From the NCBI GenBank assembly GCA_903899795.1, contig CAIUKX010000277.1, positions 1 through 12,970 of the forward strand: DNA of 12,970 bases, in the 5' to 3' direction. The notes below the pieces were generated by a model. It was not told the DNA's origin and ran no database searches. It worked only from the letters and a program-made list of their open reading frames with translations. Of this stretch, positions 7,124 to 12,970 are shown piece by piece. Source of the stretch: an uncultured Flavobacteriales bacterium (GTDB taxonomy: Bacteria; Bacteroidota; Bacteroidia; Flavobacteriales_D; Crocinitomicaceae). The position numbers and the translations under genes were made by a program. Positions within the stretch are counted from its first letter, which is position 1. Each line of letters begins with the position of its first letter.

Positions 7124-8521
7124 TTAATTATTGACCAATACATCTGGATATGGATACCAATTCAACGGGTTCTCTTGGTTAACATCTTCCCGTACCCTAA
7201 TCGCTTTCACCTCTCCGATGTATAAAAAATGTGTCCCAAGACGCACAATATCAACCACTTCACAATCGAAATGAATTGGAAGAGCAGGTAAAACTGGAGA
7301 CCATTCATTTTTTTCTACCTCGAGACCTGCATTTACTATTTTATTTAAATCACTATCGATTGAAATGTTTCCTGCGTATTTGATAGCATCCACAATTGTA
7401 TCGTTGATAAACGGAACTCCGCAACCAAATTTTTTCGTTTCGTTGAGGGCTCTGATTGATCCCCTAGGGGCATATCGGATATTGATTTCGGCATACGAAA
7501 CACACACACCTATGCACAACGGGTGCCGAACCAAAATGGTTGTCGAACCACAAGGCATAAGATTAGGGGCTCCACTGGAATCCCATGTTGTTATCATACC
7601 AACCGAGGATGGAAAAAAACAAGGCCATCTTGCTCTGTCATTATCTACTTCCACCTGATCTTCAGGTAATTGAGGCAAGACTTTTATAGCCATTCCATTT
7701 TCTATGGTATCGTATTCAAATCCAATTGTATTTTTCGATGGAAAAAAATAATTGGGTGAATATCCTTTTTGGTATTTTACATCAATAAGAGGAGTTGTTG
7801 TTGCAACTACTTCATTTTGCAACTGATTTTTAGGTTCCCATTCTGGCAATGCTTTCCAGTGAATTTGGGACGTTCCGTTTGAAATATCTTCTCTGAGTTG
7901 AATTGCTTCTATTTCCAAATAATAAATACGATGACTTCCAAAATCAGTATAGGGTTTTTCAAAAATTGGATTACCGCTAAAATCTTTTCCAGGTTTTACC
8001 AATTTGGCTTCATACACCATATAGGCTGAAGAAAAGACCGGTGAATCATTTGTCTTTGCCTTTCGTGTTGCCAGCCCTGTAAATTCAATTCTTTTGTCAA
8101 TATTATCATCTGAAACCTCATTGATAGCTCTCATAACAGCATCGATATCATCACCGGGTTCAAAATAATGCACACAGACCGTTTCACCTTTTTCAAGGGT
8201 CTCCATAAATCTACTTCTGACATAGTGCCGTTTGGAAAGGGGCTCAATACAAAAACTTAATGCGATGATGTACGGAAATCTATTCACAATAGATGCTCCG
8301 ACTACTTTTTCCAAAGCTGTTATTTCAGAGTCACTGGTAGTCACGAAACAAATAGGAGACGGGAAAAATCCCGGCCAGCGACTATCGATTTCTAATTCTT
8401 CTTTCTTTTCAGGTAGATAACGTACAAATTGACTGTCACCTTCTTTCACCCAACTTTTTTCTTCCGAAGGATTAAAATATGGCCATTTATATAGGTATTT
8501 ATCTAATTTTTCTTTTGACAT
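7124..8521 (-). CDS. Tandem flavin-reductase-like (FMN split-barrel) protein, internal duplication
   Basis: 465 residues holding two copies of a flavin-reductase-like domain, at about 31-228 and 277-458; single-domain members are usually under about 200 residues. The copies match visibly: SRWPGFFPSPICFVTTSDS at about 47-65 against ARWPCFFPSSVGMITTWDS at about 297-315, and HRIYYLEIEAIQLRED against HFLYIGEVKAIRVRED near the ends. The C-terminal copy keeps more of the family pattern (GAPNLMPCGSTTILVRHP, then GTHFLYIGEV), so it is the better candidate for binding FMN; the N-terminal copy has drifted (ALEKVVGASIVNRFP) and may be structural. No signal peptide or membrane helix, so cytoplasmic. It lies between the acyltransferase and aminotransferase genes with 13- and 9-base gaps. 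A flavin step is not part of the standard 3-amino-sugar pathway and no partner monooxygenase is visible, so the reaction is unknown. Confidence 0.8.
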   Translation of the reverse strand: MSKEKLDKYLYKWPYFNPSEEKSWVKEGDSQFVRYLPEKKEELEIDSRWPGFFPSPICFVTTSDSEITALEKVVGASIVNRFPYIIALSFCIEPLSKRHYVRSRFMETLEKGETVCVHYFEPGDDIDAVMRAINEVSDDNIDKRIEFTGLATRKAKTNDSPVFSSAYMVYEAKLVKPGKDFSGNPIFEKPYTDFGSHRIYYLEIEAIQLREDISNGTSQIHWKALPEWEPKNQLQNEVVATTTPLIDVKYQKGYSPNYFFPSKNTIGFEYDTIENGMAIKVLPQLPEDQVEVDNDRARWPCFFPSSVGMITTWDSSGAPNLMPCGSTTILVRHPLCIGVCVSYAEINIRYAPRGSIRALNETKKFGCGVPFINDTIVDAIKYAGNISIDSDLNKIVNAGLEVEKNEWSPVLPALPIHFDCEVVDIVRLGTHFLYIGEVKAIRVREDVNQENPLNWYPYPDVLVNN

Positions 8522-8534
8522 TTCGTAGTAATAA

Positions 8535-9026
8535 TTAGTCTAAAAATTTAATGACTCTGGCTGGATTTCCTGCAACAACAGCATTTTCCGGAACATCTTT
8601 CGTTACTACAGAACCTGCTCCGATAAGTGCATTTGAACCTATAGTTATTCCACACAAAATGGTTGCATTACTTCCTATTGAAGCACCTTTTTTTACAAAT
8701 GTTTCAACCAATGTCCAATCGGCATCCGTTTGCTGAGATCCATCAGGATTTGTAGCTCGTGGATAAATGTCATTTGTGAACATTACTCCATGGCCAATAA
8801 AACAATTATCCTCAATATGAACTCCTTCACAAATAAACGAATGACTCGATATTTTACAATTTTTACCTATAGAAGCTCCTTTTTGAATTTCCACAAATGT
8901 TCCGACTTTTGTATTGTCGTCAATAGAGCATCCATAGGCATTAACGAAATTGTAAATCTTGACATTTTCGCCTAATTTGACATTATTTAAGCTCTGTTTA
9001 TCACTGTTTTCCGTTACAATTTCCAT
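8535..9026 (-). CDS. WlbB/WbpD-like hexapeptide-repeat sugar N-acyltransferase
   Basis: Probably acetylates the amino group of a 3-amino sugar nucleotide using acetyl-CoA. 163 residues forming a left-handed beta-helix from the start: VKLGENVKIYNFVNAYGCSI, then VEIQKGASIGKNCKISSHSF, FICEGVHIEDNCFIGHGVMF, and after an extended loop (about 86-108, TNDIYPRATNPDG onward) the repeats resume at VKKGASIGSNATILCGITIG and end with VVAGNPARVIKF. The FTND motif (Asn85-Asp86) is where WlbB and QdtC place residues contacting the substrate amine, and HGVMFTNDIYPRA is typical of WbpD/WlbB proteins. Its ATG shares one base with the dehydrogenase TGA, and a GAGGT lies 9 bases upstream, one of the few Shine-Dalgarno-like sites here. 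The acyl group need not be acetyl. Confidence 0.9.
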   Translation of the reverse strand: MEIVTENSDKQSLNNVKLGENVKIYNFVNAYGCSIDDNTKVGTFVEIQKGASIGKNCKISSHSFICEGVHIEDNCFIGHGVMFTNDIYPRATNPDGSQQTDADWTLVETFVKKGASIGSNATILCGITIGSNALIGAGSVVTKDVPENAVVAGNPARVIKFLD

Positions 9027-10030
9027 CAGATTATTACCTCTTTGCCTTTGTTTTTTACTGAAATCTGGGAAGCTTCCAAAATCCTCACAACCTCAAGTCC
9101 TAAAATTGCATTTGCAATCGGTTCCGTTTTATTGAGAATCGATTGAATAAAATCGGAAGCAACTCCATGCAAAGCTTCCTGTAAACCAATTTTAGGAATA
9201 TAGACATCCCCTGTTCTATAATCAACCATAATATTGGTTTTTTCCTCATCTGTTTTATGATCATAACCTGTATCGTAGATTCGAATCTTTTCAGATGGTT
9301 CAAGATCATTGTATACCAACATTTTTTTATCCCCACCGATTAAGGTTGATCTCACCTTTACCGGAGATGTCCATGAACAGTTGAAATGAGCAATAAAGTC
9401 ATTTTCATAGTTTACAGTCATGTAAGCAACATTTTCAATCCCGTTATTGGTATGTGAAATACCTGTGGCATTCACACTATATGGTTTATTCTTTACCAAA
9501 AAATTCAATATAGAGATGTCATGCGGAGCAAGGTCCCAAAGCACATTTATATCCGGTTGAAAAAGTCCTAAATTAATCCGGGTTGAATCAAAATATTTCA
9601 ATTCTCCGATCGTATCAGAATCAATCAATTCCTTCATTTTTTGCACTGCACCTGTATACAAAAAGGTGTGATCCACCATTAGGGTAAGACCTTTTTTCAA
9701 GGCCAGATCAATCAGTTCTTTTGACTGCTCTACCGACGATGCCATTGGTTTTTCCAATAAAACATTCTTGCCTGCCAACAATGCTTTTTTGGCAAGTTCA
9801 TAGTGGGTATAAACCGGTGTTGCAATAACTACAGCATCTATTGCAGGATCATTTATCAACTCTTCGGCATTAGAAAAGATAGCGATTGAAGGGTACAAAG
9901 TTTGTATAGTGGTATGCCTCTCAACTCTCGATTCGGCAATTGATTTTACGATTCCTTCTTTTTGAACAGTAAAATTCCTTACCAAATTTGGACCCCAGTA
10001 ACCAAAACCGATTATTCCAATATTTATCAT
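9026..10030 (-). CDS. Gfo/Idh/MocA family NAD(P)-dependent sugar-nucleotide dehydrogenase
   Basis: Oxidoreductase likely to oxidise a sugar-nucleotide hydroxyl (C3 in the best-known analogues) to the ketone used by the aminotransferase. 334 residues. The N-terminal Rossmann fold shows IGIIGFGYWGPNLVRNF at about 4-20, then VVIATPVYTHYELAKKAL at about 67-84 and LLEKPM at about 91-96, where Lys94 is the conserved catalytic lysine. The C-terminal alpha/beta domain has LWDLAPHDISIL at about 164-175, with the Asp166, His170, Asp171 cluster of the family. The GYWGPNLVRNF start differs from WlbA/WbpB as I recall them (GAAGYIAPRH type), so a different subgroup and perhaps a different substrate are likely. 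A 34-base gap, the largest in this operon, precedes it, but I see no convincing promoter there. Confidence 0.92.
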   Translation of the reverse strand: MINIGIIGFGYWGPNLVRNFTVQKEGIVKSIAESRVERHTTIQTLYPSIAIFSNAEELINDPAIDAVVIATPVYTHYELAKKALLAGKNVLLEKPMASSVEQSKELIDLALKKGLTLMVDHTFLYTGAVQKMKELIDSDTIGELKYFDSTRINLGLFQPDINVLWDLAPHDISILNFLVKNKPYSVNATGISHTNNGIENVAYMTVNYENDFIAHFNCSWTSPVKVRSTLIGGDKKMLVYNDLEPSEKIRIYDTGYDHKTDEEKTNIMVDYRTGDVYIPKIGLQEALHGVASDFIQSILNKTEPIANAILGLEVVRILEASQISVKNKGKEVII

Positions 10031-10064
10031 GATCGTAAATTTACTAAATATAATTTATCAGCTG

Positions 10065-10847
10065 TTAATTTGGGTATTTTTCAACCATTTTTTTAGAAAT
10101 AAAAACAACATTACTTCTTCTCAATTGCGGTTGCTTGAGAACAAATTCTGGCATCTGTTCATAGATCCCAAATACAAAATAATTGTATTGTTTTAGAAAA
10201 TTATAAATCTCAAAATAATTGACATGAAAAACATTTGTTTCATTCATACTCACCTCTACTTCAATAAAGTCGATTTTTTGCTCCTGTAAACTGTTAATCC
10301 CTCCCTTCAGTACATTTAAATCATAACCTTCAGCGTCAATTTTTAGTAGGCTGACTGCATTGATATTATTGTCCTGGCAGAACGCGTCTAACGTAATCAT
10401 TTTTACTTCTTCGATTTCAAAATCCGAATCAATGATAGATTTCTCAATCAAAATAGAATTTGAAACCGATTTTGAAGCGCTTTTACTAACTTTCATCTGA
10501 ACAGTTGAAGTTTCTTCTCCAAAAGCATATTGAAAACATTTTGTATGATTTCCTTTGATGTTTTTCTGAAGTTGTAGAAAAGTAGTTCCCACAGGTTCAA
10601 TACAGTAGACAGCTGTATTCGGGTTTTTTCTGACATAGTCATTTTCTGACTGACCTACATTTGCTCCCACATCAATAATGGTTAACAACGAATAATTGGG
10701 ATAATTCTTATTGATATCATTGATAAGATCAAGGCCTATCGGCATTTTTTTGAGGATCCTTGAACCCGTAATTTTCTCTAAAATATTCAAGGTAAAACTA
10801 TTACCTATCATATTTTGCATCGTGTTTAGTATACTTTTTTTTGTCAT
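10065..10847 (-). CDS. FkbM family SAM-dependent methyltransferase
   Basis: Probable O-methyltransferase acting on a sugar of the glycan, by analogy with FkbM-like genes in polysaccharide clusters. 260 residues from the ATG at 10847; one codon further upstream is a TTG (10850) that would add one residue, but ATG is the better start. SAM-binding motif IIDVGANVGQS at about 57-67, the acidic motif CIEPVG at about 82-87, and the FkbM signature LLKIDAEGYDLNVLKGG at about 167-183 are all present, followed by IDFIEVEVSMNET. The N-terminal 45 or so residues before the SAM fold are not recognisable. It starts 8 bases after the GT61 gene stop and is followed by the 34-base gap before the dehydrogenase. 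The acceptor and position of methylation cannot be read from the sequence. Confidence 0.9.
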   Translation of the reverse strand: MTKKSILNTMQNMIGNSFTLNILEKITGSRILKKMPIGLDLINDINKNYPNYSLLTIIDVGANVGQSENDYVRKNPNTAVYCIEPVGTTFLQLQKNIKGNHTKCFQYAFGEETSTVQMKVSKSASKSVSNSILIEKSIIDSDFEIEEVKMITLDAFCQDNNINAVSLLKIDAEGYDLNVLKGGINSLQEQKIDFIEVEVSMNETNVFHVNYFEIYNFLKQYNYFVFGIYEQMPEFVLKQPQLRRSNVVFISKKMVEKYPN

Positions 10848-10855
10848 CAAAATTT

Positions 10856-11899
10856 CTATTGTTGGATTACAAGATCCATATTTTCTTTAAATTCTTGAAA
10901 GTCCACTATAATATTTCGTGAATAATAATCATCTTCACCCCCGTTTACAGATTCACAAAATTGAATATAGTACTTCACATCGACAATTGAAGCTATTCTC
11001 CAAAAAGGAAAACGAAATAATTTGTGATCATTTATTTCAGGTGATAATTCAAATAAAATACTGTTTGGTTTCATAAACATCCCGTTTGTCATCCCTGCCC
11101 CATGCATCGAAACGACAATCTCAGCATTTTTCATTAAAAAAACCTGATCAAAAATACTATAATCTTCAAAGCAAATAGACTGAAAATCATTGTCAAATAA
11201 ATACTTTTCTATGACTTCTTCGTTCAATACCTTTCTCCTATTCGTTTTTTTTCTGGAAATATAAATTCTCTTGATTGGTTCCAAATTATTTTCTTTATTC
11301 TCAACAGCTGAAAAAAACAATTGGCGCACCTGTTCAATATGTTCAGGATAAAACATCGAAGTCCAAGGTCTGGTTTCACAAAAAATATAATTCTTGACAA
11401 AAATATGGTGATCGTGTTCTATCACTTTTTTTTCTACATTATCAAACAGCTGCAGTGATGCATCTACAAACGGTAAATCTCTCCACTCTTCAGGAACTAA
11501 TAATACTGCATTTGGATATTTTTCTGAAACTGAAATAAGGCGTGGTAAATAGGTCGTTAACCATGAAAAATAACCAAACCATGGAGTATGTATACTGAAA
11601 TATAATTTTTCATCGTTTAACTTAACACTTGGCAGACTTTTTCCGAATTTAGAAACGAAAAACTGTTCTAACGCAATTCTCCAATGTTTAACATAAAATG
11701 TTTGATCATAATTTCCTAACAAGTTTTCTGCAGATCTTCTTGGCAAAAAAAAGTTTTTTAATAGTAGTCCCCAATGTGTAATAAATACATTTTTTATCTC
11801 CCTCATTTTTAGAGGGCGCAATGAATAATATTGTTTTCCATTAAATAGATGCAAATGCTCCATTTTTACATTAATCGGTAATTTAGTTTTGATTTGCAT
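10856..11899 (-). CDS. GT61 (DUF563) family glycosyltransferase
   Basis: 347 residues. The C-terminal half carries the recognisable GT61 features: RIYISRKKTNRR at about 211-222, a strand-helix segment FEDYSIFDQVFLMKNAEIVV at about 244-263, and SMHGAGMTNGMFMKPNS at about 264-280, the conserved HGAG-TN block, followed by LFELSPE. The N-terminal half (about 90-180) contains KLYFSIHTPWFGYFSWL and VLLVPEEWRDLPFV, typical of bacterial capsule members of the family. No membrane segment, so likely a cytoplasmic or membrane-associated enzyme adding one sugar to the growing repeat unit. Its ATG follows the GT2 stop after a single base and the FkbM gene starts 8 bases after its own stop. The sugar and linkage are not predictable. 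Confidence 0.88.
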   Translation of the reverse strand: MQIKTKLPINVKMEHLHLFNGKQYYSLRPLKMREIKNVFITHWGLLLKNFFLPRRSAENLLGNYDQTFYVKHWRIALEQFFVSKFGKSLPSVKLNDEKLYFSIHTPWFGYFSWLTTYLPRLISVSEKYPNAVLLVPEEWRDLPFVDASLQLFDNVEKKVIEHDHHIFVKNYIFCETRPWTSMFYPEHIEQVRQLFFSAVENKENNLEPIKRIYISRKKTNRRKVLNEEVIEKYLFDNDFQSICFEDYSIFDQVFLMKNAEIVVSMHGAGMTNGMFMKPNSILFELSPEINDHKLFRFPFWRIASIVDVKYYIQFCESVNGGEDDYYSRNIIVDFQEFKENMDLVIQQ

Positions 11900-11900
11900 T

Positions 11901-12845
11901 CTATTTATTTTTACTCTTTTTCATAAACCTCATTATACCACCTATAGCCGGTATTGAATAGATACACATAACCCCTAAAATCTTATTTGTTTTTCCATTA
12001 TATCCTTGGGGGAATAAAAAAAATGATTTCGCTGAGCAACTAAAAACAGTTAATCTTTTTTTTTCATCATAAGCTTTAACAGCCAAATGAAAATAACACA
12101 TACTCAATAAACGATCACATTCCTTCATCTCAAGCTTCCCTTTCAATTCCTTTCTTGCAAAAATCCGCTTCAAATAAAAAAGTTCTTTAGATGCTTTATT
12201 ACTATCAGCTACCGTAAAACTATCCGGTGCAGCAACATACACGGTCGATCGGGTTTTAATCTGAAAAACCGGTATTCCGGCTGCCAACATACGCAAGCTC
12301 ATATCCATATCTTCACAGATGATTACATCATTATCAAATTTTAGCTTTTCAAAGATAGAATGGTGAACTGCCCAGCGTTGGGGATTGACTGTAAATTTCA
12401 GAAAATAAGTATAGCTGTTTTCATTTTCAAAATCCGGACAACATCTTTCTGATCTGTTTCCCAAATCATCTTCATTCCAAGCATTCGTAAAGTAAAAAGC
12501 TTTTGCATAATTTTGAAGCTGAATTTCTTCATAAATTACCTGCAAATGATTCGGTAAATGATAATCATCACTATCCAGGAAACAGATGTATTCACCTACA
12601 GCTTTTTCGATTCCCTTATTTCGAGTAATGCATCTTTCTTGATTTATTTCATTGACAAAATAATGAATCCTATCATCCTTGATCGAACAAACTACCTCCT
12701 CCGTATTGTCTGTTGAAGCATCATCCACAATAATAATTTCAAAATCTTGAAACGTTTGGGTGAGTATACTCTGAATTGATTTTTGTAGAGCATGAGCTCT
12801 GTTATAGGTTGGAACAATAACTGAAAAAAAAGGTTTTTTATTCAT
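11901..12845 (-). CDS. GT2 family glycosyltransferase, GT-A fold
   Basis: Cytoplasmic glycosyltransferase expected to add a sugar from a nucleotide donor to the lipid-linked repeat unit. From the preferred ATG at 12845 it has 314 residues and begins MNKKPFFSVIVPTYNRA, the usual GT2 opening. Next come IIIVDDASTDNTEE (about 37-50, nucleotide-binding aspartates), ITRNKGIEKAVGEYICFLDS ending in the metal-binding DSDD near residue 91, and IICEDMDMSLRMLAAG near 175-190, where the ED motif supplies the probable catalytic base. The last 25 or so residues (VMCIYSIPAIGGIMRFM) are weakly hydrophobic and may touch the membrane. The frame is open back to a GTG at 12929, with another ATG at 12866, and an in-frame TAA lies just upstream of the GTG; the longer forms would add a 21-28 residue charged leader not typical of GT2. 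It is the first gene of the operon visible here. Confidence 0.9.
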   Translation of the reverse strand: MNKKPFFSVIVPTYNRAHALQKSIQSILTQTFQDFEIIIVDDASTDNTEEVVCSIKDDRIHYFVNEINQERCITRNKGIEKAVGEYICFLDSDDYHLPNHLQVIYEEIQLQNYAKAFYFTNAWNEDDLGNRSERCCPDFENENSYTYFLKFTVNPQRWAVHHSIFEKLKFDNDVIICEDMDMSLRMLAAGIPVFQIKTRSTVYVAAPDSFTVADSNKASKELFYLKRIFARKELKGKLEMKECDRLLSMCYFHLAVKAYDEKKRLTVFSCSAKSFFLFPQGYNGKTNKILGVMCIYSIPAIGGIMRFMKKSKNK

Positions 12846-12970
12846 TATTGAACTTGAAGGTATCATTTCCAAAGCATTAATAGTTTTATTTTCCAAATTG
12901 ATTATCTTCTCAATAAAAAATCTTATCACACTTTATTTTATATTCTAAAATATTATTTATTTTTTTGTCA

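Noticed and set aside
7124..8521. Frameshift, gene fusion by assembly error or pseudogene as the explanation for the unusual length of the flavin protein
   Set aside because: The frame is intact over 465 codons, both halves keep family-like motifs, and the linker is itself part of the repeat (VRYLPEKK against IKVLPQLP), which points to an old duplication rather than an artefact.
10031..10064. 34-base gap before the dehydrogenase gene with the palindrome GTAAATTTAC (10035-10044) and a TATATTTA on the minus strand, possibly an internal promoter or operator
   Set aside because: A ten-base AT palindrome is expected by chance in DNA this AT-rich, the -7-like element has a mismatch to the Bacteroidota TAnnTTTG consensus, and no TTG lies at the right distance upstream.
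12846..12929. Longer form of the GT2 gene starting at GTG 12929 or ATG 12866
   Set aside because: The ATG at 12845 gives the typical GT2 opening a few residues before the first strand, and the extra leader shows no domain. The longer starts remain possible.
12846..12970. Possible promoter for the minus operon: TATTTTAG (12952-12945, minus strand) and TCAATTTG further in
   Set aside because: Each resembles TAnnTTTG with one mismatch, but the matching upstream element is either outside the window or at the wrong spacing. The operon may also begin further right, so no promoter is called.

Overview
The window looks like part of a surface-polysaccharide (O-antigen, capsule or exopolysaccharide) gene cluster from an AT-rich bacterium, most likely a member of the Bacteroidota. 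That placement is an inference from the low GC content, A-rich leaders with few clear Shine-Dalgarno sites, tight gene packing and the protein style. I see no rRNA, tRNA, insertion sequence, CRISPR array or origin, and no gap between genes longer than about 35 bases (apart from the right edge), so the DNA is almost entirely coding.

Layout: positions 1-4400 carry three plus-strand genes: a large polytopic membrane protein resembling GT-C glycosyltransferases (cut by the left edge), a small SAM-dependent methyltransferase, and a second large polytopic membrane protein of the same general architecture. They are 4-5 bases apart and so probably co-transcribed. Positions 4434-12845 carry nine minus-strand genes, nearly all separated by 0-13 bases or overlapping, so almost certainly one operon read from the right edge. 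In transcription order they are: GT2 glycosyltransferase, GT61 glycosyltransferase, FkbM methyltransferase, Gfo/Idh/MocA sugar dehydrogenase, WlbB/WbpD-like hexapeptide acyltransferase, a tandem flavin-reductase-like (FMN split-barrel) protein, DegT/StrS sugar aminotransferase, NeuD/PglD-like hexapeptide acyltransferase, and a DPM1/GtrB-type GT2 with two C-terminal membrane helices. The two operons converge on a 33-base spacer with a possible imperfect stem-loop.

How they fit together: the dehydrogenase, aminotransferase and WlbB-like acyltransferase form the oxidise / transaminate / N-acylate set that makes 3-acylamino-3-deoxy sugar nucleotides (the UDP-GlcNAc3NAcA pathway is the best-known example). 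The second acyltransferase suggests another acyl decoration, and the FkbM protein a methyl decoration. The GT2 and GT61 enzymes would assemble the repeat unit in the cytoplasm. The GtrB-like GT2 would charge undecaprenyl phosphate with one sugar, which a GT-C-like membrane protein could transfer on the periplasmic face. Flippase, polymerase, chain-length regulator, priming transferase and the earlier NDP-sugar enzymes are not in the window.

The least expected gene is the 465-residue tandem flavin-reductase-like protein set in the middle of the amino-sugar genes. It is an internal duplication whose N-terminal half looks degenerate, and it has no standard place in the known pathway.
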